Assembly (NCBI GenBank): GCA_900472175.1
Contig: UCHD01000001.1
Span: forward strand, 855,665-919,664
DNA: 64,000 nucleotides
Direction: 5' to 3'
Source of the DNA: Hyphomicrobiales bacterium
GTDB lineage: Bacteria; Pseudomonadota; Alphaproteobacteria; Rhizobiales; Rhizobiaceae
In this document: one piece after another, positions 9,693-19,462 of the stretch
Position numbering within the stretch: the first letter of the stretch is position 1
How the letters are laid out: each line of letters opens with the position of its first letter
The notes under the pieces: model-generated
What the model saw: only the letters and a program-made list of their open reading frames with translations
Told to the model about the DNA's origin: nothing
The model's database searches: none
Made by a program: the position numbers and the translations under genes

Positions 9693-12563
9693 TCAGAAGA
9701 AGCCGCGCTTCTGCCACCAGCCGCCCTTCTTGGGCTTTGCCGGCTCGGCGTCGCCTTCGTCCTTCTGGACGGTGGACGACTTGACCACAGGCTCGCTGGC
9801 GATCGTCTCGATATCGCGGTTGGCGCGCACCGGCTTGGTTTCCTCGAGATCTGCAGCAGCCTTTTCGACAGCCGGTTCCTCGACGATCGCGACCACTTCG
9901 GGCTTGGCTTCGACAGCAGCCTGGGCATCCGCATCGGCGGTTGCGACGGGCGCCTCTTCCACGACTGCCACTTCGGCGGCGGAAACGGCCTTCTTGCGGC
10001 TGCGCTTCGGCTTGGCTGGCTTCGCGTCTTCCTCGGCAACAACCGGGGTTTCGGCGATCTCTTCCACAGCAACGGCGACAACAGCTTCGGTTGAAACCAC
10101 GGCTTCCGTTTCCGGCGCATCCGTCGAGGCTTCTTCACCAGCGGCTTCGCCGTCGGCTGAAAGGTTTTCACCTTCTGCCTCGTCCGGACGGTTGCGGCGG
10201 CCACCACGCTTGCCGCGGCGGCGGCGCTTGCGCTTCTGGCGTTCTTCTTCGCTCAGGCCAGCGTCCTGGGCGTCTTCAGAACCTGCCTGTGCGGCAACAT
10301 CATCGTTTTCGTCCTCGTCGCCATCCTCATCGGAAGCATCCTCGGCACTGACACCGGCTTCGGCACCCTGATCACCACCCGGGCGGCCACCACGCCGGCG
10401 CCGGCGGCGCTTGCGCTTGCGGTTGCCCTGTTCGTCACCCTCGGCGGCAGGTGCCCGTTCGCTGCGCTCGGCCCGCTCTGCGCGTTCCGGCTTGGCTTCG
10501 GCCACGAGTTCTTCATCGTCCTCGATATCCTCTTCGATGATGATATCGTCGTCTTCATCGATTTCCGGCTCGAACTGGATGATCTGCTCGATCTTGACCG
10601 GGTTCTCGACAGCTTCGCCGCGATCGATGGCAAAATGCTGCGCACCGACATGAGCGTCCGCCTCGATGATGATCTGAACGCCAAAGCGTTCTTCATAATC
10701 GATGATCGTGCCGCGCTTGTGGTTGAGCAGATAGAGCGCGATATCCGGTGTGGTACGCACGGTGATGTTGTGCGTGGTGTTCTTCAAGAGATATTCCTCG
10801 ACGCCGCGCAGGACATGCAGGGCAACGGAGGACTGCGAACGGACATGGCCTGTGCCGTTGCAATGCGAGCAGACCTGCATCGTCGATTCGAGAACCGAGG
10901 CGCGGATACGCTGGCGCGACATTTCGAGCAGGCCGAAATGCGAGATGCGGCCGACCTGGATGCGGGCGCGGTCGTTCTTGAGATGGTCCTTCAGACGCTT
11001 CTCGACGGCGCGGTTGTTGCGCTTTTCTTCCATGTCGATGAAGTCGACGACGACGAGACCGGCAAGGTCACGCAGACGCAGCTGGCGGGCGACCTCTTCG
11101 GCTGCTTCGAGGTTGGTCTGGAGAGCCGTGTCTTCGATCGAGTGTTCGCGGGTCGAACGGCCCGAGTTGACGTCGATGGCGACCAGCGCTTCGGTCTGGT
11201 TGATGATGATGTAACCGCCGGACTTCAGCGTTACCTGCGGTACCAGCATCCGGTCGAGCTGGGCTTCGATGCCCGAGCGCGAGAAGATCGGGTGCACGTC
11301 GCGGTAAGGCTGAACCACCTTGGCGTGGCTCGGCATCAGCATCTTCATGAAGCCCTTGGCTTCTTTGTAGCCTTCTTCACCGGCAACGATGATCTCGCTG
11401 ATATCCTTGTTGTAAAGGTCACGGATCGAGCGCTTGATCAGGGAGCCTTCCTCATAGACGAGGCAGGGGGCGGTGGAGGAGAGCGTCAGTGTGCGGACGT
11501 TTTCCCACAGGCGCATCAGGTATTCGAAGTCGCGCTTGACCTCGACCTTGGTGCGGTTGGCGCCGGCAGTGCGCAGGATGACGCCCATGCCCTGCGGCAC
11601 GTCGAGCGCGCGGGCGATTTCCTTCAGGCGCTTGCGGTCCGGCAGGTTGGTGATCTTGCGGGAAATACCACCGCCACGCGCCGTATTCGGCATCAGGACC
11701 GAGTAGCGGCCGGCCAGCGACAGGTAAGTGGTCAGGGCTGCGCCCTTGTTGCCGCGTTCTTCCTTGGCAACCTGCACGAGCAGGATCTGCCGGCGCTTGA
11801 TGACTTCCTGGATGCGGTACTGCTTGCGCGGACGGCGGTTGACCTGCCGGTCCGGCACTTCTTCCATGGCGTCTTCGGCGCCGACGGATTCGATGACTTC
11901 CTTTTCTTCGTGATGACCGTCGTCATCATCGTCGTCATCACGGCCACGGCGTCCGCCGCGCGTCTCTTCCGAAATGCTGTCGGTATCGACCATGGCAGCC
12001 ATTTCGCCGCCATTGCCTTCTTCGCCATCGGCCTCAGCGGCGGCCGCTTCGGCTTCTGCTGCTACGGCCTTCTTGGTGCGGCGCGGGCGCTTGGCCTTTG
12101 CCTTCGGCTTTTCTTCTTCGGTCTCAGCGGCAGTTTCCACTGTCTCGACCGGCTCTGCAGTTGTCTCGATAACTTCGACAACGTTCTCTACGGCCGTCTC
12201 TACCGTTTCCTCTTCGGAATCGGGGCCGAGATCCGTGCCGGTTTCGACATGCTCGATGTCGTCGTCGCGGCGCGCCTCTTCGGCTTCCTGCCGCAACAAG
12301 GCCTGACGGTCGGCCAGCGGGATCTGGTAGTAGTCGGGGTGGATTTCGGCGAAGGCCAGGAAGCCGTGGCGGTTGCCACCGTAGTCGACGAAGGCTGCCT
12401 GTAGCGACGGCTCTACGCGCGTTACTTTCGCGAGATAGATATTGCCGCGGATCTGTTTCTTGTGTTCGGATTCGAAGTCGAATTCTTCTATGCGGTTTCC
12501 GCGTACGACAACGACGCGCGTCTCTTCAGCGTGAGACGCGTCGATAAGCATTTTCTCTGCCAT
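9693..12563 (-). CDS. rne: Ribonuclease E
   Basis: RNase E is the endonuclease that starts most mRNA decay and processes rRNA and tRNA; it forms the core of the degradosome. The 956 residues comprise an S1 domain split by a long acidic insert (about residues 90-260, with an aspartate run) typical of alphaproteobacteria, then the DNase I-like catalytic part with both metal-binding aspartates (VAIDVNSGR and VVDFIDMEE), the Zn-link CSHCNGTGHV, and a charged disordered tail from about residue 660 with Arg-rich patches for RNA and partner binding. The ATG at 12563 follows GAGGAG and begins MAEKMLIDASHAEETRVVVV, the standard N-terminus. A terminator follows the gene. Confidence 0.97.
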   Translation of the reverse strand: MAEKMLIDASHAEETRVVVVRGNRIEEFDFESEHKKQIRGNIYLAKVTRVEPSLQAAFVDYGGNRHGFLAFAEIHPDYYQIPLADRQALLRQEAEEARRDDDIEHVETGTDLGPDSEEETVETAVENVVEVIETTAEPVETVETAAETEEEKPKAKAKRPRRTKKAVAAEAEAAAAEADGEEGNGGEMAAMVDTDSISEETRGGRRGRDDDDDDDGHHEEKEVIESVGAEDAMEEVPDRQVNRRPRKQYRIQEVIKRRQILLVQVAKEERGNKGAALTTYLSLAGRYSVLMPNTARGGGISRKITNLPDRKRLKEIARALDVPQGMGVILRTAGANRTKVEVKRDFEYLMRLWENVRTLTLSSTAPCLVYEEGSLIKRSIRDLYNKDISEIIVAGEEGYKEAKGFMKMLMPSHAKVVQPYRDVHPIFSRSGIEAQLDRMLVPQVTLKSGGYIIINQTEALVAIDVNSGRSTREHSIEDTALQTNLEAAEEVARQLRLRDLAGLVVVDFIDMEEKRNNRAVEKRLKDHLKNDRARIQVGRISHFGLLEMSRQRIRASVLESTMQVCSHCNGTGHVRSQSSVALHVLRGVEEYLLKNTTHNITVRTTPDIALYLLNHKRGTIIDYEERFGVQIIIEADAHVGAQHFAIDRGEAVENPVKIEQIIQFEPEIDEDDDIIIEEDIEDDEELVAEAKPERAERAERSERAPAAEGDEQGNRKRKRRRRRRGGRPGGDQGAEAGVSAEDASDEDGDEDENDDVAAQAGSEDAQDAGLSEEERQKRKRRRRGKRGGRRNRPDEAEGENLSADGEAAGEEASTDAPETEAVVSTEAVVAVAVEEIAETPVVAEEDAKPAKPKRSRKKAVSAAEVAVVEEAPVATADADAQAAVEAKPEVVAIVEEPAVEKAAADLEETKPVRANRDIETIASEPVVKSSTVQKDEGDAEPAKPKKGGWWQKRGFF

Positions 12564-13421
12564 GGAAGTGGTGCTCCTCGGCGCACCCTGGAAACGGCAG
12601 GAAAGTGGCATCCCGGAGGAGACTTTCCATGCAGTTCAGGTTTTTCGCCGGATGTGAATGTTCCTGTAGGGTTGGGGAGATTGTCCAACAGCCAGACGGC
12701 AGCCGGAACAGTTGCGTTCCGGGGCCTGTTTACTTCTGACCGATACTGCTGGGACAACGTCAATGACCAAACAAGAATGCCAATGTAGTAGGCCACGAAG
12801 GCCCGATGAATGTGCCCGGTCACGGGCCTGCGGTGATCGTCACCATAAACGCTCCGGCCACCGCCGGAATTTCTCGATTCAGCATGCGAAAAAAAAGTGG
12901 AGCGACGGCGGATGAAGCGCGACTGCTTGTCCGAGACGTGATCTGCGTTGAAGCGGTTTTACCCGTCCTGATCACGCTCTGGCGCCAAGGCTTTAAAGAC
13001 CCTTTGGCTGCCGGTCGTCGATTCTATCCCGTCAACACTTTCTCCCTGCAAGGCTTTTATGTTTTCTATGTCACAATGGCAAGGGAAAAGCCGGAGCCGC
13101 CATAATATTGATTGATTCGGTTGGAGGGGTGTGTACTGCCGGAGTGCCTGTTTGCCGTCCCTCTGATGTCCTTGGACATCGTCGGAAGAGGACAGGCGGC
13201 CTTGCTTGAGAGCTGGGGAAAGCAAGGCGTGAAAAATGGGAACGCAAGGTTTGGTTAACCATATGGCGTCATGGATGCTACAGGCCGCAACGCGCCAGCT
13301 GTAGGGATATGCCCTGAAATGGCGCGCTGTGACCGGACTGTGGGTGGCGTTCCAACATAGGTTCCGGCGGACGGCCACACGAATGTAGCAAGCCGGGCGA
13401 ATGCAACAAGGAAGAGCAGAT
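12564..13421. promoter_or_regulatory. Long untranslated region between rne and the amidase gene
   Basis: No convincing gene is seen in about 860 bases. The region must hold the divergent promoters of rne (minus) and the amidase gene (plus). Two well-formed hairpins are visible: a 7-bp GATGTCC / GGACATC stem at 13165-13180, enclosed by further pairing, and an 8-bp CCTTGCTT / AAGCAAGG stem at 13200-13227. A long rne leader is known in other bacteria to let RNase E control its own mRNA; that this applies here is inference from position and structure. Confidence 0.55.
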
Positions 13422-14624
13422 TTGATCCTGTCAGCAATGATACGGCGGTGCCTGCTGGGCCTCTTGCTTTTTTCAGCCGTGCCGGTCGCTCATGCAGCAG
13501 ACCAGCCGCTGCTGGCTTACGGTGCGCGCATCGCCGGCGACGATGCCCGCACGCGGGTGGTGATCGATTTCGACCGCAAGCCAATCTTCTTCGTCCATTA
13601 TGTTGCCAATCCGCCGCGTGTTATCGTTGATCTGCCGGAAACCTCTTTCGGCCTGAAGCCGGACGATCTCAAGGCGCGCGGCCTGTTCACCGAAATCCGC
13701 TATGGCGCCATGGGCCCTGGCAGCGCCCGCGTGGTGCTGACCGCAAGCAAACCTGTCGGCATTGCCGTCGCCGACGTGAAGCCCGATGAAGAAGGGAAGG
13801 GGTTTCGCCTCGTTCTCGACGCCGAGCGGGTGACCAAGGAGCGCTTCGCCAGCTTGATCGAAGAGCAGCAATGGACCGGCGCTGTCACGACAACGAAAAC
13901 CGACCGGCTGGTCGAACCGGCGGCACCCGGCGCATTCGTCGTTGCCGTTGATGCGGGCCATGGCGGTATCGATACCGGCGCGATCGGCGCCGAGACCAAA
14001 ATGGAGGAAAAGAGCGTCACGCTGGCCTTCGCCACGCAGCTGGTCGAGACGTTGAACAAGGAGAAGGGCGTCAAGGCGTTCCTGACGCGGGAAAAGGACG
14101 AGTTCCTGTCCCTGCCGGAACGCGTGCAGGTCGCCCGCCAGCACAGCGCCAACCTCTTCATCTCCATCCACGCCGATACGCTGAAGCAGCGCGATATTCG
14201 CGGCGCCACCGTCTATACGATCTCCGACAAGGCATCCGACCATCTGGCAGCCAATCTTGCAGCCCGCGAAAACCTGTCGGACGAGATTGCCGGCGTTACC
14301 TTCAAGAGCGAACCGGCCGAAGTCGCCGACATCCTGATCGATCTGACCCGCCGCGAAACGCAGGCGTTCTCGGTCAATCTCGCCCGTTCGGTCGTTTCCT
14401 CCTTCGAGGGACAGATCAACCTGATCAACAATCCGCATCGTCATGCCGGGTTCCGGGTGCTGCAGGCGCCGGACGTGCCGTCGATTCTCCTGGAGCTCGG
14501 TTTTCTGTCGAACAAGGAGGACGAGAAACTCCTCGTCGATCCGGTCTGGCGCAGCAAGGTCGCCGATCGGCTGGCCGTCGCTGTGCGCGCCTATCGCGGC
14601 GAAGCGGTCGCAAACGGCGGCTGA
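13422..14624 (+). CDS. N-acetylmuramoyl-L-alanine amidase, AmiC type
   Basis: A periplasmic zinc amidase that cuts the amide bond between MurNAc and the stem peptide, needed for cell separation. After a signal peptide (ending VAHAAD) comes an AMIN domain (about residues 28-140) that directs such enzymes to the septum, then an Amidase_3 domain. Zinc and catalytic residues are visible: VDAGHGGIDTGAIG, MEEKSVTLAFA, FISIHADTLK and LELGFLSNKEDE. Three starts are possible: ATG 13401, TTG 13422 with a good GGAAG, and ATG 13437. The TTG was chosen for its ribosome site. PBP1A follows on the same strand, giving a peptidoglycan pair. Confidence 0.93.
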   Translation: MILSAMIRRCLLGLLLFSAVPVAHAADQPLLAYGARIAGDDARTRVVIDFDRKPIFFVHYVANPPRVIVDLPETSFGLKPDDLKARGLFTEIRYGAMGPGSARVVLTASKPVGIAVADVKPDEEGKGFRLVLDAERVTKERFASLIEEQQWTGAVTTTKTDRLVEPAAPGAFVVAVDAGHGGIDTGAIGAETKMEEKSVTLAFATQLVETLNKEKGVKAFLTREKDEFLSLPERVQVARQHSANLFISIHADTLKQRDIRGATVYTISDKASDHLAANLAARENLSDEIAGVTFKSEPAEVADILIDLTRRETQAFSVNLARSVVSSFEGQINLINNPHRHAGFRVLQAPDVPSILLELGFLSNKEDEKLLVDPVWRSKVADRLAVAVRAYRGEAVANGG

Positions 14625-14996
14625 GGGTGATTTGGATGGGCCGCAGCCGTTGCAAGTCCAAGGTTTGGACCGGCAATAACGCGTGTTGTGATTTGTGTCG
14701 CCAGAGTAACAGCGATATCGTTTTCAACGGGATGACCTATGTTTAATCTGCCGCAAGCCCTATTTTCCTCACAATCCGGTCGCTATCCGGAAGCCTGAAT
14801 TGCGCGGCGGGTGATCTGAAAGACGATCGCCGGTCGTAAACATGCAGCGCGGAGAAACGTCGCCGGCCGTCCGGAAGGCGTTTCATTCGTTGTTTTAATT
14901 CGTTGGCGTGATTGCATTCGGGCAAGGTGCGGGGTAGGCCCACCGGCAGCGTGTGCTCCGCATAGATAACGACAACAGGATACCGGTACCTGGCTG
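14625..14996. other. Intergenic region without a gene
   Basis: About 370 bases between the amidase gene and mrcA. I see no ORF with a ribosome site, no tRNA and no clear terminator. It presumably holds the mrcA promoter and leader. Confidence 0.4.
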
Positions 14997-17450
14997 ATGA
15001 TCAGACTGATTGGATATTTCTTCGGCATTGGCGCATTTCTGGTGCTCGGCGTTGCCGCAGCGGCCGCCATTTATCTTGGCCACGTGACCAAGGACCTGCC
15101 AGATTATGAAGTGCTGAACAGCTATGCGCCGCCGGTGACGACCCGCGTCCATGCTGGCAATGGTGCGCTGATGGCCGAATATGCCCGCGAGCGCCGCCTC
15201 TATTTGCCGATCCAGGCTATTCCCGATCGTGTCAAGGCCGCCTTCATCTCGGCCGAAGACAAGAATTTCTATCAGCATCCCGGCGTCGATATCACCGGCC
15301 TTGGCCGCGCGATCTTTGTCAACCTGCAGAATTTCGGCTCCGGCCGCCGTCCGGTCGGTGCCTCGACCATCACCCAGCAGGTTGCCAAGAACTTCCTTCT
15401 CTCCTCCGACCAGACGATCGACCGTAAGGTCAAGGAAGCCATCCTGTCGTTCCGCATCGAGCAGGCCTACAGCAAGGACCGCATTCTCGAACTTTACCTC
15501 AACGAGATTTTCTTCGGTCTGAATTCCTACGGCATCGCTGGCGCAGCTCTCACTTATTTCGACAAGTCGGTCACTGAACTGACCATCGCCGAAACGGCTT
15601 ATCTCGCGGCACTGCCGAAGGGGCCGGCAAACTATCATCCGTTCCGCAGGGCCGAAGCTGCCATCGAGCGCCGCAACTGGGTCATCGATCGCATGGTCGA
15701 AAACGGTTACGTCGCCAAGAGCGATGGCGATGAGGCAAAGAAGCAGCCACTGGGTGTCAGTGTTCGTCGCGGTGGATCGCATCTGTTCGCGTCTGACTAT
15801 TTCGCCGAGGAAGTTCGCCGCCAGATCATCCAGCGCTACGGCGACAACGCGCTTTACGAAGGCGGCCTGTCTGTCCGCACGTCGCTCGACCCACGCATTC
15901 AGGTGGAAGCGCGCCGGGCGCTGCAGAACGCGCTGGTTTCCTATGACGAGCGCCGCGGTTTCCATGGCCCGATGAAGTCGATCGAAATCGGTGGAGACTG
16001 GGGCGAGCCGCTCGGCAAGCTGAATGCTTTGTCTGATGTGCCCGAATGGAAACTGGCCGTCGTACTCTCCGTTGACGGTAACGGTGCCGACATCGGCATC
16101 CAGCCGGAAAAAGAGGCCGGCGGAAAAATCGGCGCCGACCGCGTGACCGGCCATATCACCGCCAAGAACATGCAATGGGCCTACCGCTCTTCGACCGGTG
16201 AGCGTAAAACGGCAAAGTCGCCGGAAGGCGTCGTCGGTCCGGGCGATGTCGTTTATGTCGAGCCGACTGATGCTGCCGGAGAATATCGCCTGCGCCAGCC
16301 GCCGAAAGTGCAGGGCGGCCTTGTCGCCATGGATCCGCATACGGGCCGTGTTCTGGCCATGACGGGCGGCTTTTCCTACGGCCAGTCCGAATTCAACCGT
16401 GCAACGCAGGCCATGCGTCAGCCGGGATCGTCCTTCAAGCCCTTCGTTTACGCGGCAGCATTGGACAACGGCTATACGCCCGCATCCGTCATTCTCGACG
16501 CGCCGTTCGAACTTGTCACCGGCGGCCAGGTCTGGCGTCCGGAAAACTATGGCGGCGGTTCGGCCGGCCCTTCGACACTGCGTCTCGGCATCGAAAAGTC
16601 GCGTAACCTGATGACGGTGCGGCTTGCCAACGACATGGGCATGAACTTGGTGGCCGAGTATGCCGAACGCTTCGGCATCTACGATAAGATGCTGCCGGTG
16701 CTCGCAATGTCGCTCGGTTCAGGCGAAACGACGGTTCTGCGCATGGTGTCGGCCTATTCGGTGCTCGCCAATGGCGGCAAGCAGATCAAGCCGTCGATGA
16801 TCGACCGCATCCAGGACCGCTACGGCAAGACGATCTTCCGCCACGAAGAGCGCACCTGCGACAATTGCAATGCGGCTGATTGGGAGGATCAGGAAGAGCC
16901 GGTTCTCACCGACAACCGCGAGCAGGTCCTTGACCCGATGACCGCCTACCAGATCACATCGATGATGGAAGGCGTGGTTTCCCGCGGTACTGCGGCCGGC
17001 AAGATCAAGCTCGACCGTCCGGTTGCCGGCAAGACCGGAACGACCAACGACGAAAAGGACGCCTGGTTCGTCGGCTATACGCCGGACATGGTGGCTGGCC
17101 TCTATCTCGGTTTCGACAGCCCGGCGCCGCTCGGCCGCGGTGCGACGGGTGGCGGTCTGGCGGCTCCCGTGTTCAATGATTTCATGCAGGCCGCAACGCA
17201 GGGTACCCGCCCAAGCAAGTTCGTTGTGCCGGAAGGCATGAGCCTCATCCCAGTCAACCGCAAGACCGGTATGGCGGCGGCAGACGGCGATCCGGATACG
17301 ATCATCGAGGCCTTCAAGCCCGGCACCGGCCCGGCCGATACCTTCTCGGTCATCGGTGGTGCCGATCAGTACATCCCGCCGGAAGAAATCCTGAAGGCGT
17401 CGCCGCAGGCCAATGATGCGATCAATCGCGGTTCCAGCGGCCTGTTTTAA
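14997..17450 (+). CDS. mrcA: Penicillin-binding protein 1A, bifunctional class A
   Basis: An inner-membrane enzyme that polymerises glycan strands and crosslinks stem peptides. The 817 residues show an N-terminal membrane anchor (about 5-28), a GT51 glycosyltransferase domain with catalytic glutamates in FISAEDKNFYQHPGVD, an OB-like insert (about 310-430) typical of PBP1A, and a transpeptidase domain with the serine in PGSSFKPFVYAA, the second motif in SRNLMTVRL and KTGTTNDEK. A CxxC (CDNC) sits between the last two motifs. A stable hairpin follows the stop. The symbol ponA is also used for this family. Confidence 0.96.
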   Translation: MIRLIGYFFGIGAFLVLGVAAAAAIYLGHVTKDLPDYEVLNSYAPPVTTRVHAGNGALMAEYARERRLYLPIQAIPDRVKAAFISAEDKNFYQHPGVDITGLGRAIFVNLQNFGSGRRPVGASTITQQVAKNFLLSSDQTIDRKVKEAILSFRIEQAYSKDRILELYLNEIFFGLNSYGIAGAALTYFDKSVTELTIAETAYLAALPKGPANYHPFRRAEAAIERRNWVIDRMVENGYVAKSDGDEAKKQPLGVSVRRGGSHLFASDYFAEEVRRQIIQRYGDNALYEGGLSVRTSLDPRIQVEARRALQNALVSYDERRGFHGPMKSIEIGGDWGEPLGKLNALSDVPEWKLAVVLSVDGNGADIGIQPEKEAGGKIGADRVTGHITAKNMQWAYRSSTGERKTAKSPEGVVGPGDVVYVEPTDAAGEYRLRQPPKVQGGLVAMDPHTGRVLAMTGGFSYGQSEFNRATQAMRQPGSSFKPFVYAAALDNGYTPASVILDAPFELVTGGQVWRPENYGGGSAGPSTLRLGIEKSRNLMTVRLANDMGMNLVAEYAERFGIYDKMLPVLAMSLGSGETTVLRMVSAYSVLANGGKQIKPSMIDRIQDRYGKTIFRHEERTCDNCNAADWEDQEEPVLTDNREQVLDPMTAYQITSMMEGVVSRGTAAGKIKLDRPVAGKTGTTNDEKDAWFVGYTPDMVAGLYLGFDSPAPLGRGATGGGLAAPVFNDFMQAATQGTRPSKFVVPEGMSLIPVNRKTGMAAADGDPDTIIEAFKPGTGPADTFSVIGGADQYIPPEEILKASPQANDAINRGSSGLF

Positions 17451-17470
17451 CCCAACCCTTCCTATTTGCT

Positions 17471-17505
17471 GACGCCTGCCGGTCTTTACACGAGCGGCAG
17501 GCGTC
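17471..17505. terminator. Stable hairpin after mrcA
   Basis: A perfect 11-bp stem (GACGCCTGCCG / CGGCAGGCGTC) with a 13-base loop begins 21 bases after the mrcA stop. It is followed by GTTATT rather than a T-run, so termination may be weak. It separates mrcA from prfB. Confidence 0.65.
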
Positions 17506-17549
17506 GTTATTCACGGCGCACATTCCATACGAACGCAAGAAGCGGAACC

Positions 17550-18681
17550 ATGCGGACTGAAATCGAGAACATTGTCGACGAAATCAAGCAGGCCATAAGC
17601 CTGCTGAGGAGGCATCTTTGACTGGGATCAGGCGGTAAGACGGCTGGACTGGTTGAACAACAAAGCAGAGGATCCAAACCTCTGGAACGACGCGTCGGAA
17701 GCTCAGAAGCTGATGCGCGAACGCCAGCAGCTGGATGACGGCATCAATGGCGTTCGTGCTTTCGAGCGGCAGATGCAGGATGCCATCGACCTCATCGAAC
17801 TCGGTGAGGAAGAGGGCGACGCCGACATCATCAAGGAAGCCGAAGATGCGCTGCGCGCACTGAAGGTTGAAGCCGCCCGCCGCCAGGTGGAAGCGATGCT
17901 CTCCGGCGAAGCTGACAGCAACGATACCTATCTCGAAGTCCATTCCGGTGCCGGCGGTACCGAGAGCCAGGACTGGGCGAACATCCTCTTGCGCATGTAC
18001 ACGCGCTGGGCTGAGCGCCAGGGCTATAAGGTCGAGCTTCTCGAAGTTCATGACGGCGAAGAAGCCGGCATCAAGTCGGCAACGCTGCTGGTCAAGGGAC
18101 ACAATGCCTATGGCTGGCTGAAGACCGAATCGGGTGTTCACCGCCTCGTTCGTATCTCCCCGTTTGACAGCAACGCCCGCCGCCACACCTCGTTCTCGTC
18201 GATCTGGGTCTACCCGGTCATCGATGATTCGATCCAGATCGATATCAATGAGAGCGATTGCCGTATCGATACCTACCGTTCGTCCGGCGCCGGCGGCCAG
18301 CACGTCAACACCACCGACTCGGCCGTGCGCATCACGCATATGCCGTCCGGTATCGTCGTGCAGTGCCAGCAGGAGCGTTCGCAGCACAAGAACCGGGCTA
18401 AGGCCTGGGACATGTTGCGTGCCCGCCTCTATGAAGCGGAGCTGAAGAAACGCGAAGATGCGGCCAATGCTGAAGCCGCATCGAAAAGCGATATCGGCTG
18501 GGGGCACCAGATCCGGTCCTACGTGTTGCAGCCGTATCAGCTGGTCAAGGACCTGCGTACCGGCGTCGCCAGCACAGCGCCTGACGATGTGCTCGATGGC
18601 GATCTGAACGAGTTCATGGAAGCTGCACTCGCACACCGTGTCAACGGCGGCGCCGATGCCGTTGTCGACGATCTGGCGTAA
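17550..18681 (+). CDS. prfB: Peptide chain release factor 2, programmed +1 frameshift
   Basis: RF2 recognises UGA and UAA and releases the finished peptide. The gene is read in two frames. Codons 1-23 run from ATG 17550 to CTT at 17616-17618, followed by an in-frame TGA at 17619-17621; reading then resumes one base later at GAC 17620 ([11 protein letters not shown]). The slip site CTTTGAC and the internal Shine-Dalgarno AGGAGG three bases before it match the classical RF2 autoregulation signal, in which low RF2 favours the frameshift. The whole protein is about 376 residues, with the codon-reading SPF in [14 protein letters not shown] and the catalytic GGQ in [15 protein letters not shown]. 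It is not a pseudogene. Confidence 0.96.
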
Positions 18682-18703
18682 GCCGGGTTTCGATCTCCTG
18701 AAA

Positions 18704-18741
18704 GTAAAAAAGCCGGGCGCATCCATCGCCCGGCTTTTTCT
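18704..18741. terminator. Bidirectional rho-independent terminator
   Basis: GCCGGGCG pairs with CGCCCGGC across a short loop, with an A-run before and a T-run after the stem. It ends prfB on the plus strand and the convergent exported-protein gene on the minus strand. Confidence 0.9.
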
Positions 18742-18761
18742 TTTGGATTATGTTCAGACGG

Positions 18762-19304
18762 TCAGTTCGTCTCGCGCTCGACCTTGATATCGCCGATATC
18801 ATCGATCAGCACGGTCCAAGTCTCGGGTTCCAATGCGGTCGGGTCCGTTTTCAGATAGACCGTGGCAAACAATCCCGGCTGGGCGGCAACGCCATCGGAT
18901 GTGTCCGGCCTGATATCCGTGACATAGGCCTTCATTGCGGAAAACTCCTCAAGCTCCGCCGACGAAATAACTTTGGGGCCGCCAGCATCCAGCGCCACCT
19001 GCTGCAGGAAGATGTGGGCATTGCCCTCGGGCTGGCGCACAGCTACCAGCTTGTAATAGCCGCGTTGAGCCGGTGACGCTGGTGCCGGTTGAGTGTTCGC
19101 TGTCGCGCCTGTCTTTGGATCCAGGACAGCCAGCGGATCGCCGCTTTCCTCCCAATATCCCGTACTTGTCACGAAAATGATGTTGGCCGGCATCAGCACA
19201 GTTTCGTCTGCCTGAACCTGCGATCCCGCAGCCAATGGCAGCATGACAATGAGAGCGGCCAGACACTGGGCGGACAGCACGCTGAAACGTCGGATTGGGA
19301 GCAT
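18762..19304 (-). CDS. Exported protein of unknown function
   Basis: A 180-residue protein with a signal peptide (MLPIRRFSVLSAQCLAALIV and on, with a cut likely near SQVQADE). The mature part contains no cysteine and no motif I recognise. Mixed strand-like segments such as HIFLQQVAL and GLFATVYLKTD suggest a small beta-rich domain. GAGG lies eight bases before the ATG at 19304; a GTG two codons earlier would leave too little space. It faces prfB across a shared terminator and lies upstream of nadK in the genome on the same strand. Confidence 0.75.
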   Translation of the reverse strand: MLPIRRFSVLSAQCLAALIVMLPLAAGSQVQADETVLMPANIIFVTSTGYWEESGDPLAVLDPKTGATANTQPAPASPAQRGYYKLVAVRQPEGNAHIFLQQVALDAGGPKVISSAELEEFSAMKAYVTDIRPDTSDGVAAQPGLFATVYLKTDPTALEPETWTVLIDDIGDIKVERETN

Positions 19305-19462
19305 CGTCACCGCCTCGGGTAAACTCGTGTGAAAAGCTGGATGCTCTGGTGCCTTAATCCGTTGCGGGCCTTAAGACACGCTCAACTCTGCCACAATTTT
19401 CGGCGGAAATCGATTCGAAATCAAAGCATTGGGACAGTGCGCGGCGGAGAACGCCGCCGTTT

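Noticed and set aside
10635..12404. 589-codon open frame antisense to rne
   Set aside because: Lies entirely opposite a clear RNase E gene; the product is a low-complexity mirror of its codons with no ribosome site.
12942..12990. Partial likeness to the palindromic repeat at 1357-1400 (GAAGCGGTTTTA)
   Set aside because: Only a few bases match and no inverted repeat is formed.
14895..16340. 481-codon open frame antisense to the PBP1A gene
   Set aside because: Antisense of a gene with all catalytic motifs; typical by-product of GC-rich codon use.
17619..17621. In-frame TGA in prfB suggesting a pseudogene
   Set aside because: Sequence around it is the known RF2 frameshift signal and the second frame is intact to the C-terminus.
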